A stretch of DNA of 64,000 nucleotides from Rhizobium sp. BK418 (GCF_004341105.1 NZ_SLZK01000001.1:1054001-1118000); one strand, 5' to 3'. Positions 17,094 through 25,259 are shown, counted from the stretch's first letter. Notes: generated from the letters alone by a model not told the origin. Numbers and translations are program-made.

Positions 17094-17566
17094 GCAGCAG
17101 CTTCCGGCGTCAGCCTACGTCCGGCGCCCGGCCCCGGCGTCTGCTCGAAGATCGCCTGCGGCTCGATCGTCAGGCAGACGAGGTCCTGGTCCGACAGCGT
17201 GCTGGAAAGCTGCATGCGGGTAACCCCGAGCGCCATCATCCGCGCCAACTGCTCTGCGACATAGGCCTCGCCCCGTGCCCGGTGGGCCTCATCAGCCGGC
17301 CCTGCCTCTAAGATCCGGCCCTTGATCTGGCAGGCCTTGTAATCGGTGGCCCGTACATAGGTCGTGGCAATCGGCCGGCCCACCAGCGCTTCGCCGACCG
17401 CTCTCGGCCATTGGCTGCGGGAGGCGAGAAAGTGGAGGTGCCCGCTCTGCCGGTCGACGCGCACCCCCGAGCCCCGGCCAATCATCGGCCGGCCGGCTTC
17501 GTCGCGCGTCGCAAACAGTATCATGACGGGACTTTCTATAAATTCCACCAGTTCCGGCCCGAGCAA
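17090..17566 (-). CDS. PPOX-family flavin-binding split-barrel protein
   Basis: A 158-aa stand-alone pyridoxamine 5'-phosphate oxidase-like protein. The split barrel begins at once ('SPVMILFATRDEAGRPMIGRGSGVRVD') and continues through 'ATTYVRATDYKACQIKGRI', a pattern typical of FMN-binding PPOX relatives. It is the first gene of a coupled pair with the PPOX-GAF fusion. It is divergent from the hemerythrin gene with a 167-base gap holding repeated promoter motifs. A role in reduction or sensing of a small oxidant is plausible but unproven. Confidence 0.8.
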   Translation of the reverse strand: MLGPELVEFIESPVMILFATRDEAGRPMIGRGSGVRVDRQSGHLHFLASRSQWPRAVGEALVGRPIATTYVRATDYKACQIKGRILEAGPADEAHRARGEAYVAEQLARMMALGVTRMQLSSTLSDQDLVCLTIEPQAIFEQTPGPGAGRRLTPEAAA

Positions 17567-17601
17567 TGCTTCTCTCCACGATACCAGGCGATGATAGTTA
17601 G

Positions 17602-17648
17602 TTAGGATATTCTTAGCAATCGTTCCAATTGCTTAGGATGGTTTTAGG
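17602..17648. promoter_or_regulatory. Direct repeats flanking an inverted repeat between PPOX and hemerythrin genes
   Basis: TTAGGAT-N2-TYTTAG occurs at 17602-17616 and 17633-17648 (31-bp period, about three helical turns). Between and overlapping them lies AGCAAT-N7-ATTGCT (17615-17633). The block is AT-richer than its surroundings and sits between divergent genes. Confidence 0.55.
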
Positions 17649-17733
17649 AAGCGCCTCGCAAAGGCCTCGGCTATCTCCCGCTCATCAGCCCGGCGCACGG
17701 AAAGAGACGCCGGCCAACGAGAGGAAAACCATT

Positions 17734-18441
17734 ATGAGCCACGAATTCTCGCTTACCAGCATCCCCGATCTCAACGGCCGTTACGACATTTACGGCGCTG
17801 TTCATAAGGGCCTGCGCAAGGCCGGCTGCGACCTGCTCGGACGCCTCGGCACGGCCGATTTCCAGAACGTTGAGGAGACGGTCTTCCTGATCGGCGACCT
17901 GCGCCATTACCTGATGCTTGCCGCCTCCCACGTCACGCACGAAGACGACAACATCCATACGGCGCTGGCCGACAAGGGCGTCTCGACCGTCACGCTGGAC
18001 GAGCAGCACGACGATCATCGCACCGCCTTCCGCGAACTGGAGGAATTGATCGTCGCCTGGGAAAACGCCTGGCCGCTGCACAAGGCGGCTTGCGGCCGCA
18101 AGCTTTATCTCGCCTTTGCAGCCTATATCGCCGATGACTTCGCGCATATGCATGAGGAAGAGGCGGTGACCGGCCCTCTCCTGTGGCGCAACTTCACCGA
18201 CGACGAAATGCTCGGCATCGAGATGCGCATCATCGGCTCGCTGCCGCCGGAAAAAAGCATGGCCTTCATGCGCATCATGATCCCGGCGATCAATCCGGCG
18301 GAGCGCGCGGCGATGCTCGGCGCCATGAAGCGGAATGCGCCGCCGGAAATCTTCCAGGCCGTCATCGACTTCGCCGTCCGTCCGGGGCTTTCGGCCGGCG
18401 ACTTCGCCAAGCTTGCCGACGCCCTGAAGCTGGCGGCCTGA
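17734..18441 (+). CDS. Hemerythrin-like (HHE) di-iron domain protein
   Basis: A 235-aa protein with a hemerythrin/HHE four-helix domain over residues 20-150. Candidate iron ligands are His in 'DLRHYLMLAASHVTHEDDNIH', 'DEQHDDHRTAF' and 'HMHEEEAV', which give the H...HxxxE/H...HxxxE-like order. The C-terminal 80 residues form an extra helical part. The ATG at 17734 follows GAGAGGAAAA. Such proteins bind O2 or NO or help repair Fe-S clusters. The divergent PPOX pair suggests a shared redox function. A perfect 13-bp hairpin follows the stop. Confidence 0.85.
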   Translation: MSHEFSLTSIPDLNGRYDIYGAVHKGLRKAGCDLLGRLGTADFQNVEETVFLIGDLRHYLMLAASHVTHEDDNIHTALADKGVSTVTLDEQHDDHRTAFRELEELIVAWENAWPLHKAACGRKLYLAFAAYIADDFAHMHEEEAVTGPLLWRNFTDDEMLGIEMRIIGSLPPEKSMAFMRIMIPAINPAERAAMLGAMKRNAPPEIFQAVIDFAVRPGLSAGDFAKLADALKLAA

Positions 18442-18470
18442 ACGGCAGCAAGTGTGCGCCGGTGAAGACG

Positions 18471-18504
18471 GCTACGGGCGGAGGATCGAGGCTCCGCCCG
18501 TAGC
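18471..18504 (+). terminator. Perfect 13-bp hairpin between hemerythrin and Cys-rich ORF
   Basis: Arms GCTACGGGCGGAG and CTCCGCCCGTAGC flank an 8-base loop. No T-run follows. It may act as a terminator, attenuator or mRNA-stability element. Confidence 0.6.
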
Positions 18505-18530
18505 ATCGCCGAAACTTCCGGAGAAGAACC

Positions 18531-18734
18531 ATGTGCAAACCAAACGGCGAGGCCGGCATCCCGGCCGACTGTCCGCGCCGCGGCGATTGTCGCGGCTGTT
18601 CGCGTGCTGCTGATTTCTGGGATGGCCTGCTGGAGGATCGAAAGGCATCCGAGTCCCCGCCTTTTCCCTCGTCCCTGCGCCCGCGCCCGCAGCTGGCCAC
18701 GGCGCCTTATAAGCGCGCCTTGCCGGCGGGATAA
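18531..18734 (+). CDS. Small Cys-rich protein, 67 aa
   Basis: The ORF starts with ATG after GGAGAAGAA and lies 89 bases after the hemerythrin gene, past a hairpin. Its first 25 residues hold four Cys: Cys2 and then 'CPRRGDCRGC', C-x5-C-x2-C. This could be a metal or Fe-S ligand set. The C-terminal half is Pro/Arg-rich and of low quality as protein sequence. No family is recognised. The context suggests a partner of hemerythrin, but the coding call itself is moderate. Confidence 0.5.
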   Translation: MCKPNGEAGIPADCPRRGDCRGCSRAADFWDGLLEDRKASESPPFPSSLRPRPQLATAPYKRALPAG

Positions 18735-18778
18735 ATCCAGCTGCACAACCTTGCTTAGGACACCGACATCCCCCGAAC

Positions 18779-18943
18779 TTCCCTCATCCATGTGCTCGTC
18801 ACAGGGATCCAGCCTGCCCAAGTCCTGGGCAGGAGAGACTATTTTGATTGCTGCTGGTGGTGCGTCATTGACCGCGCCGACGCGCGGTGGCTGGCTTCCT
18901 GTGACATCCCTCGCGCTCGCGCGAGGACACAGGATGACGGAGG
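18779..18943. repeat. RIME-like intergenic mosaic element
   Basis: The left arm (18781-18814) reads CCCTCATCCATGTGCTCGTC and on through ACAGGGATCCAGCC. The right arm (18888-18943) is its imperfect reverse complement: GGTGGCTGG-TTCCTGTGACA, then CACAGGATGACGGAGG. The right arm is interrupted by an extra hairpin CTCGCGC-TC-GCGCGAG. This matches the style of Rhizobium intergenic mosaic elements (RIME). It occupies most of the 371-base gap before the arsR-like gene. Confidence 0.6.
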
Positions 18944-19067
18944 TTGGGGCCTGCGCCACATTACTGGCACCCTGTTCTACATTCCTGCCAGCGCCCTCAC
19001 CGCGCCAATCACCGCCAGCCCATGCAAACCACTCCAATCACGTTATCGCCACCCCGCCTGCTCCCCA

Positions 19068-19105
19068 TTGACATCCCGAACGCGTTAGTCTAAACGAACG
19101 CGTTA
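19068..19105 (+). promoter_or_regulatory. Promoter and repeated AACGCGTT operator of the ArsR/SRPBCC pair
   Basis: TTGACA overlies about 19069-19074. The self-palindromic octamer AACGCGTT occurs at 19079-19086 and 19097-19104, 18 bp apart. The second copy ends one base before the start codon, leaving no room for a ribosome site, which fits a leaderless or very short leader. Confidence 0.6.
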
Positions 19106-19420
19106 ATGATGACTTACCCGAACAACGGCTGGACAGCCCTGGCCGAGCCGATGAGGCGTGCGATCCTCGAACGGCTCGTCGAGCAGCCGTGTTCGGTCGG
19201 AGACATAGCAAGTGCGCTGCCGATCAGCCGGCCGGCGGTATCGCAGCACCTCAAGGTTCTGAAGCAGGTCGGGCTCGTGGTCGATACGCCCGCCGGCAAG
19301 CATCGCATCTACCGCATCGATCCCGCGGGATTGGAGGCGCTTCGCGCCGAACTCGACAGCTTCTGGAGCAAGACACTGGCGGCCTACAAGGCTGCCGTGG
19401 AAAAACCACCGGAGACGTGA
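19106..19420 (+). CDS. ArsR-family regulator paired with SRPBCC protein
   Basis: A 104-aa ArsR-type winged helix protein. The recognition region 'SVGDIASALPISRPAVSQHLKVLKQVGLV' lies at about residues 30-58, and the wing is 'TPAGKHRIYRIDPAGL'. There are no Cys pairs for metal binding, so it belongs to the metal-independent group usually found with an AHSA1/SRPBCC gene. The stop is 2 bases before the next start. Two AACGCGTT palindromes cover the promoter, probably the autoregulatory site. Confidence 0.9.
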   Translation: MMTYPNNGWTALAEPMRRAILERLVEQPCSVGDIASALPISRPAVSQHLKVLKQVGLVVDTPAGKHRIYRIDPAGLEALRAELDSFWSKTLAAYKAAVEKPPET

Positions 19421-19422
19421 AA

Positions 19423-19908
19423 ATGAGTGCAGACCCGTCCGCAACATCCATCACCCATTCCGTCACTGTCGAAGCGCCGATCGAGCGTGCATTCAAGGTG
19501 TTCACCGAGAATTTCGGTGATTTCAAACCGAGAGAGCACAATCTGCTCGCCGTCGCCATCGCGGAGACGGTGTTCGAGCCCCGCGTCGGCGGCTTTCTTT
19601 ATGATCGCGGCGTCGATGGCAGCGAGTGCCGCTGGGCGCGCGTGCTCGCCTACGAGCCGCCGCACCGCGTTGTGCTGAGCTGGGACATCAGCCCGCGATG
19701 GCAGCTCGAAACGGATCCGGAAAAGACCAGCGAATGGGAGGCGCGCTTCATCGCCGAGGCGGCCAATCGCACCAGGGTCGAAATCCAGCACCGCAAGCTC
19801 GATCGCCACGGCGACGGCTGGGAAGCCGTGCGCGGCGGCGTGGGTGGAGATCAGGGCTGGCCGCTCTACCTGCGGCGCTATGCCGAGCTCATATCGCGCC
19901 AAGCCTGA
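19423..19908 (+). CDS. SRPBCC/AHSA1-domain protein
   Basis: A 161-aa START-like (SRPBCC) protein. The fold begins with 'SITHSVTVEAPIERAFKVFTENF' and shows the internal 'ETVFEPRVGGFLYDRGVDGSECRWARVLAYEPPHRVVLSWDI' pattern of AHSA1 proteins, which bind hydrophobic small molecules in a deep pocket. The ligand is unknown. It is coupled with the preceding ArsR gene. A GC-rich hairpin follows at 19947-19964. Confidence 0.9.
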   Translation: MSADPSATSITHSVTVEAPIERAFKVFTENFGDFKPREHNLLAVAIAETVFEPRVGGFLYDRGVDGSECRWARVLAYEPPHRVVLSWDISPRWQLETDPEKTSEWEARFIAEAANRTRVEIQHRKLDRHGDGWEAVRGGVGGDQGWPLYLRRYAELISRQA

Positions 19909-19946
19909 AGATCTGATTCAAAGGAGCTCGTCGATCTATACAGCTG

Positions 19947-19964
19947 CCGCCAGCCTGCTGGCGG
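19947..19964. terminator. Hairpin after the SRPBCC gene
   Basis: Perfect 8-bp stem CCGCCAGC-CT-GCTGGCGG, 38 bases after the stop. No T-run follows. Confidence 0.45.
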
Positions 19965-20086
19965 TCGGCCTGCACATATCGACAGGCTGACGCCCGCGCT
20001 GCCGGTCGAAAACCGGCAAGCGCCCGCCTTGCCCGCGGCAGGGGCGGACACCGCCTCTGCCTCCCGTCGTATTCTACTTTCTGAGT

Positions 20087-20515
20087 TTACTGGCAGTTCG
20101 GCCGTATCTGTGCGGACGAATCCGATCCGGGAAGTCCCGCCGACGGGCCGGTGCCGGACATGCCGTTGCAATCGGGTGTTCCACGGCTCATCCCATTGCC
20201 GGTCCCGGACAGGCCGCGCACGTTAGGATTCGTGGTGTTCGGGTTGGGCACGATACTGTTGGTGGTGTTTGTGTCCGGCGCCATCGTATTGCCGATGCCC
20301 GTACCAGTTCCAGTTCCAGTTCCGGTTCCAGTGCCCGTGCCGTTCCCTGCCCCGACGCCACCGGAGGTCCCGGGCGCGATCACAGTGCCTCCGGAGGCGC
20401 CGCCTGTGCTGCTTCCCGCACCGCCCGCGCCACCGCCGACACCCGTCGACTGCGCCATCGCCGAAGTGGAAAGCCCGATAGAAAGGATGGATACCGTGAT
20501 GAGCTTCTGAAGCAT
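20087..20515 (-). CDS. Secreted Gly/Thr/Asn-rich low-complexity protein
   Basis: A 142-aa protein. The ATG at 20515 is preceded by GGAGG with 5-base spacing; longer upstream starts lack this. The signal peptide is 'MLQKLITVSILSIGLSTSAMA' with cleavage before 'QSTG'. The mature protein is almost entirely Gly, Ser, Thr, Asn and Pro, with a run of alternating Gly-Thr encoded by a hexamer repeat around 20300-20335, then two Cys near the C-terminus. No enzyme domain exists. It is probably a structural or surface polymer-like protein; divergent to the autotransporter. Confidence 0.7.
   Translation of the reverse strand: MLQKLITVSILSIGLSTSAMAQSTGVGGGAGGAGSSTGGASGGTVIAPGTSGGVGAGNGTGTGTGTGTGTGTGIGNTMAPDTNTTNSIVPNPNTTNPNVRGLSGTGNGMSRGTPDCNGMSGTGPSAGLPGSDSSAQIRPNCQ
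20300..20335. repeat. Hexamer microsatellite inside the Gly/Thr-rich gene
   Basis: CCAGTT/CCGGTT-type hexamers recur about six times and encode the Gly-Thr run on the minus strand. Copy-number change would keep the frame and alter only the protein length. Confidence 0.65.
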
Positions 20516-20820
20516 GAATACCTCCATGTGCTTCATTGGTTTCATCAGGGAAAACTTGAGGCACAGCGCGAGGTTCCGCTCATCACGAATAAGTTTCGAC
20601 CTTGTCGATATGCCTGTTCTGATGCGTGGAAGACATTTCCTCAGACGTCCTTTGCGTGTAAAGAATTTTCGTTTTCCTAAGATTTCTAAAACCACTGCGA
20701 GCTTTTTTCATGGCAACGTCCCTGTCCCACCGTCCTGCGCCAACGTTTCGGGGATCGTTTGGGACGCCGAAAACCGGTGGAAGCCACTGGAGTCACAGGT
20801 TGTTTCCCGGCAGGACGTCC

Positions 20821-23292
20821 ATGCGCCAGTTCATGTTCGGCCCGCTTTCCCTGATTCTTCTCTCTGTCGTCGCGCTGCTGGCCGCGGCGACCGCTTCGGC
20901 GCAAGCCGCCCCTGTCGTTGCCGCCGTTTCGGTCCCTGCGAATGGATATTACAGGGCTGGTGACAACCTGACCTTTATGGTCCATTTCAGCGAGAACGTA
21001 ACGGTCACCGGCACACCGAGCCTTTCAGTGGTGATCGGCAGCTCGTCGCGTGCGGCAAACTATTTAGGAGGAAGCGGCACGAGTGCCCTTGCGTTCGGAT
21101 ACACAGTTCAGCCCGGCGACATGGACCTGGACGGCGTGTCGCTCGGGGCCATGATCAACCTGAACGGCGGCACGATCGAAAATGCCGGAGGTGAAGCGGC
21201 CGACACCACGCTTAATAACGTCGCTTCGACGAGCAATGTCTTCGTCAACACGCAGCAGCCCAGCGTCGCGGCCGCCGTCCTCGGCAATCCGCCCTCAAAC
21301 GCGACGCAGGTGACGTTCCAAATCGTCTTTTCGGAGGCCGTGACCGGCTTCACATTGAGCGACATGGTCCTGACCGCGACAGGAACCGCAAGCGCCACAC
21401 TGACCTCGCTCCAGACCTCCGACAACATCACGTATACGGTTCTCGCCCAGGCCATTTCCGGTTCAGGCACACTCCGTCTCGATGTCCCCGCAAATTCGGC
21501 TCAAAACAATGCGGGCAACGGCAACCTGGCAGCGGCCTCCGCGCCCTGGACCGTCGGCGCCTCATCCAATGCCGATCTGTCGCAGCTGCAGCCCAGCCAG
21601 GGCAGCCTCAGCCCGGCTTTCAGCGCGAATACGCTGTCCTATTCGATCTCGGTGCCCCACAACGTAACCGCCATCACCTTGACACCCGTCGTCTCCGAGC
21701 CGAACGCGACCGTCACGGTCAACGGTTCACCCGTCGCTTCCGGCAGTGCCAGCATGTCCGTTTCCCTTGCGGTGGGTTCCACGGCGATCCCTGTCGTCGT
21801 CACCGCACAGGATGGCACGATGAAGACCTATAATGTCGATGTCATCAGGTCCGCTCTGGGGGTCACGGCAGCGTCCCGCACGGTCACGGTGATGGCGGGA
21901 ACGACGGTCGCAGTCGATCTGACGGCGGGCGCGACCGGGGCGCCCTTCACCGCAGCCGCGCTCACCTTCCTGCCGAACCCGGAAGCAGGAAAGCTGTATT
22001 TCGACGCGGCGCAGAAGCGGCTCTCCTTCACGGCGAGCCCTTCGTTCGCAGGCTCGACACAGGTCGGTTTTACGCTTTCGAATGCGTCCGGAACGTCGGC
22101 GCAGGCGACGATCACATTTGCCGTTGCCGCCCGTCCCGATCCGACTGAGGATTCCGATGTGATCGGCCTTCTCAATGCACAGGCGGATGCCGCCAGGGAC
22201 TTTGCCCAATATCAGACGCGCAACTTCAACAACCGTTTGGAGCAGCTGCACGATGAAGGCGAGCGACAGCGCCGGTCATTCGATATCCGCCTCGGGCTTC
22301 GCCGCTCCGACAACGGCGGCTCCAGTGGCGGCCCCAATGGCGGCCCCAATGGCGGCATTGCCAATGCCGAGCGCCAGTTCGGCTGGCCGGGCGGCAGCGC
22401 CCCCGATCTTGTCAATCCCGCCCTATCCCGCCGGCAAGGCGACAGCACGGGGATACAGGGGATGGATCCCGGACCCTTTGCAGTCTGGTCCGGAGGCTTC
22501 GTCGATTTCGCGGATACCGGCAATAGCGGTCCGGATATCGGCTCGACCACGGTCGGCGTGAGCGCCGGCGTCGATTACCGATTCTCCGATCGCTTCGTCG
22601 CCGGCTTCGGCCTCGGCTACGGGCATGACAAGAGCGATGTCGGAGATGACGGCACGGAAAGCCGTGGCGCCGCTTATAGCGCTGCGATCTACGGCTCCTT
22701 CAAAGCCGCCGATAACCTGTTCCTCGACGGCCTGGTCGGCGCAAGCCGGCTTGATTTCGATTCAAGCCGCTACATCAGCTCATCAGGGGATTTTGCCGAG
22801 GCCACCAGGGACGGACGGCAGATGTTCGCCTCCCTCACAGCAGCTTACGAATTCCGTAACAGAACCTGGCTCGTCTCTCCCTATGGCCGATTCGAGCTGT
22901 CCAGATCATGGCTCGACGGGTTCACCGAGAGCGGCGGGGGCATCTACGACCTGACCTACGGCAATCAGACTGTCGATACGGCCGCGGGCGTCATTGGCCT
23001 GCGCCTGAGCTACACACTCATGACGGACTGGGGAATGCTGACGCCGGGCGCGCGGGCGGAATATACCCATGATTTCGCCGGTTCCAGCCGGATGCAGCTC
23101 GGATATGCCGATACCGGCACTCTTCCCTACGAATTCGAAGCGGAGGACTCGGGGGATGACTATGCGTCGCTCGGGCTCTCGCTCGATGCGGCCCTCCTGA
23201 ACAATTGGGCAGTCGGCGTGGAATACCGCGCTTCCATCGGCAGCGGCAGGCAGGACCATGCCGTCGGCATCCGGGTCAGCAGCCAATTCTAG
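20821..23292 (+). CDS. Autotransporter with Ig-like and cadherin-like repeats
   Basis: An 823-aa outer-membrane protein. I start at the ATG at 20821 because a signal peptide begins there ('FGPLSLILLSVVALLAAATASAQAA' in part) and AGGA lies upstream; an ATG at 20710 would add 37 unusual residues. Domains in order: two Ig-like folds (about 30-245, 'VSVPANGYYRAGDNLTFMVHF' and 'NATQVTFQIVFSEAVTGF'), a cadherin-like beta-sandwich (about 250-350), another beta domain to about 440, a charged helix, a GGPNGGPNGG linker, and a C-terminal beta-barrel of about 270 residues ending in Phe. It should display a passenger on the cell surface, perhaps for adhesion. No protease motif is seen. Confidence 0.88.
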   Translation: MRQFMFGPLSLILLSVVALLAAATASAQAAPVVAAVSVPANGYYRAGDNLTFMVHFSENVTVTGTPSLSVVIGSSSRAANYLGGSGTSALAFGYTVQPGDMDLDGVSLGAMINLNGGTIENAGGEAADTTLNNVASTSNVFVNTQQPSVAAAVLGNPPSNATQVTFQIVFSEAVTGFTLSDMVLTATGTASATLTSLQTSDNITYTVLAQAISGSGTLRLDVPANSAQNNAGNGNLAAASAPWTVGASSNADLSQLQPSQGSLSPAFSANTLSYSISVPHNVTAITLTPVVSEPNATVTVNGSPVASGSASMSVSLAVGSTAIPVVVTAQDGTMKTYNVDVIRSALGVTAASRTVTVMAGTTVAVDLTAGATGAPFTAAALTFLPNPEAGKLYFDAAQKRLSFTASPSFAGSTQVGFTLSNASGTSAQATITFAVAARPDPTEDSDVIGLLNAQADAARDFAQYQTRNFNNRLEQLHDEGERQRRSFDIRLGLRRSDNGGSSGGPNGGPNGGIANAERQFGWPGGSAPDLVNPALSRRQGDSTGIQGMDPGPFAVWSGGFVDFADTGNSGPDIGSTTVGVSAGVDYRFSDRFVAGFGLGYGHDKSDVGDDGTESRGAAYSAAIYGSFKAADNLFLDGLVGASRLDFDSSRYISSSGDFAEATRDGRQMFASLTAAYEFRNRTWLVSPYGRFELSRSWLDGFTESGGGIYDLTYGNQTVDTAAGVIGLRLSYTLMTDWGMLTPGARAEYTHDFAGSSRMQLGYADTGTLPYEFEAEDSGDDYASLGLSLDAALLNNWAVGVEYRASIGSGRQDHAVGIRVSSQF

Positions 23293-23318
23293 CGGATTCC
23301 TGCTGTGCAAAACCGTGG

Positions 23319-23507
23319 TCAATGGCAGAGCGCAGCCATGCGCGGGCGTCCTTGGATCGCCCGAGGGCGGCGATCTTCGATCGAGAGAATGTCGATCAGG
23401 TCAGCAAGTCTGAAACGGTGCTCGACGCCGCCGACATCGATATAGATTTCGCCGCCGCTGATGTGTAAGCCTACGGCAACGAAGTTTCTTTCTTCACCCT
23501 CATCCAA
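23319..23507 (-). CDS. Small hypothetical protein, TTG start, 62 aa
   Basis: The frame begins with TTG at 23507 and gives an acidic, well-mixed protein ('GLHISGGEIYIDVGGVEHRFRLADLIDIL' in part), unlike shadow ORFs. No consensus ribosome site is obvious. An AT-rich stretch upstream (23510-23660) could hold a promoter. It converges with the autotransporter. No family recognised. Confidence 0.45.
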   Translation of the reverse strand: MDEGEERNFVAVGLHISGGEIYIDVGGVEHRFRLADLIDILSIEDRRPRAIQGRPRMAALCH

Positions 23508-23665
23508 TACAGATACTATAAACAGAGGTCCCTCCCTCTCTCGTGTATCTCCCTAGATAATGTAAATCGGTGAATGCTTTATTATTAGCAGTTAATAATG
23601 ACTTATATTCAATATATTGCTATAATTCAATATGCAGCGGGACAGACACGCGCCTGGAACAGGCA

Positions 23666-24838
23666 TTACAATACCGCTATTGACATCAAGGCGATGATGG
23701 AAAGTCCGCCAAGCGCGGCGGTGATGCCGAGCGACGACATGATGCCCAGATTCTCCATCGCAAAAGCCAGCACGAAGGGCGCAAGCGCCGACAGGATCAG
23801 TCGCGCCGCCATCATCTTGCCCTGCAGCTTGCCGTAACCTTCACTGCCGAAGAGATTGAGCGGCAGAGTACCGGTAACGATGCTGAGCAGACCGTTGCCC
23901 ATGCCGAAAATGACAGCAAAGATCATCGCCCCCGGTACGGATGGGGCCGAGAAGAGAAGCACCAGCACGCCGCCCGGAATGAGCATCGCCGCGATGACGG
24001 CGAGATGGAGCGGCGGCAGGTTCTTGCCGAAGATCATGTTGATCAGGCGGCTGCTGACTTGTGAGGGCCCGAACAGCGTGCCGACGAGGGCGGCGGTCGC
24101 GCCAAGCCCGAGACCTGAGAGCAGCGGCACCAGATGCACCAGGACGGCGGAGCTCGAAAGCGACATGAGCGAAAAGCCGGTGACCATGATGGCAAAGCCC
24201 AGCCGGCGCCGCTGAGGCGGCAAACGTCCCTCCACGCGCGGGGCGGCGGTCGACGCGGCTGCTCGGCGCATGCTGCCGCCATGCGATAGCCAGGCATGGA
24301 TCGGCAGGCAGATCGTAAGATTGAGAGCGGCGAAGACAAGATAGACGTTCTGCCAGTTCAGATGCGCATGCAGGGCCGTGGTGATCGGCCAGAAGATCGT
24401 CGAGGCGAAGCCGGCAATCAGCGTCAGATAGGTGATGCTGCGCGAAGCGACCTGTGGGCGGATTTGCACAAGCAGGGCGAAGGCCGCACCATACTGGACG
24501 AGATTGGCAGCGACTTCGACAGCGATCAATGCGACGACGTAAGCTGCCCTGTTGGGGGCGAAGGCACAGGCAGTCAGAGCGGCCGCCGCCGCAAAGGAGC
24601 CTGAAGTCATCACCCTGCCCGCCCCGATCCTGTCGAACAGCACACCCAGCCAGGGCGCCGTGAGGCCGCCGATGAGAAGTGCGGCAGACAGCGCGCCGAA
24701 GACCCATTCGCTCGACCACGCAAATTGCGCGGCCATGTCGGGGGCTAGGATGCTGAAGCTGTAATAGAGGGTGCCGTAGCCGATGATCTGCGTGATGCCG
24801 AGCGCAAGCACGGCAAGAAGCGGCACCCGTTCAGACAA
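23666..24838 (-). CDS. MFS transporter of the arsenic operon
   Basis: A roughly 390-aa major facilitator with twelve hydrophobic helices ('LLAVLALGITQIIGYGTLYYSFSILA' is helix 1; 'GVLFDRIGAGRVMTSG' is the loop 2-3 signature). I use TTG at 24838, which overlaps the arsC stop by 8 bases and has GAAGG upstream; GTG at 24826 is the alternative. It is the last gene of the ars operon. It may export arsenite or an organoarsenical or move another ion. It lacks the ArsB/Acr3 features, so aquaporin AqpS plus this MFS may provide efflux. Substrate is inferred from context only. Confidence 0.82.
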   Translation of the reverse strand: MSERVPLLAVLALGITQIIGYGTLYYSFSILAPDMAAQFAWSSEWVFGALSAALLIGGLTAPWLGVLFDRIGAGRVMTSGSFAAAAALTACAFAPNRAAYVVALIAVEVAANLVQYGAAFALLVQIRPQVASRSITYLTLIAGFASTIFWPITTALHAHLNWQNVYLVFAALNLTICLPIHAWLSHGGSMRRAAASTAAPRVEGRLPPQRRRLGFAIMVTGFSLMSLSSSAVLVHLVPLLSGLGLGATAALVGTLFGPSQVSSRLINMIFGKNLPPLHLAVIAAMLIPGGVLVLLFSAPSVPGAMIFAVIFGMGNGLLSIVTGTLPLNLFGSEGYGKLQGKMMAARLILSALAPFVLAFAMENLGIMSSLGITAALGGLSIIALMSIAVL

Positions 24839-25259
24839 GGCGTTTGCCTTCGGCGTCCAGAACCTGCTCGCCGTCTTCTTTGGCAAACGGACCTTTATGC
24901 GTATCAGGCAGGATATCCAGAACAAGCTCCGAAGGCCGGGCCAGCCGGGTGCCGAGCGGCGAGATGACGAAGGGCCGGTTGATCAGGATCGGTTCTTTCA
25001 ACATCGCGTCCAGCAGCTGATCGTCGCTCAGGTCCGGATTGTCGAGCCCGCGTTCGGCATAAGGTGTCCCCTTCTCGCGGATTGCCTCGCGAACGCTCAA
25101 ACCGGCATCGGCGATCATTTTCATCAGCTCGTCGCGCGATGGCGGGTTTTTCAGATATTCGATGATTTCGGGCTCAATGCCGGCATTGCGGATCATCGCA
25201 AGCGTATTGCGCGACGTGCCGCAGTCCGGGTTGTGATAGATAGTGACGTTCATGCTCAT
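24831..25259 (-). CDS. arsC: Arsenate reductase, glutaredoxin-coupled type
   Basis: A 142-aa ArsC of the thioredoxin-fold, glutathione/glutaredoxin-dependent type, which reduces arsenate to arsenite. The active-site Cys13 lies in 'YHNPDCGTSRNTL'. The Arg-rich substrate region 'ILINRPFVISPLGTRLARPSE' is intact. It is the second of two arsenate reductases in this operon, following aqpS with a four-base overlap (ATGA) at 25256-25259. Both reductase types together would draw on two thiol systems. Confidence 0.94.
   Translation of the reverse strand: MSMNVTIYHNPDCGTSRNTLAMIRNAGIEPEIIEYLKNPPSRDELMKMIADAGLSVREAIREKGTPYAERGLDNPDLSDDQLLDAMLKEPILINRPFVISPLGTRLARPSELVLDILPDTHKGPFAKEDGEQVLDAEGKRLV

Noticed and set aside
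15978..17264. 428-codon plus-strand frame over the PPOX-GAF gene
   Set aside because: Shadow of the true gene; no recognisable domain.
23680..23695. TTGACATCAA considered as an FNR box upstream of the MFS
   Set aside because: The half-sites overlap without the 4-base spacer, and it lies at the 3' end of the MFS gene.
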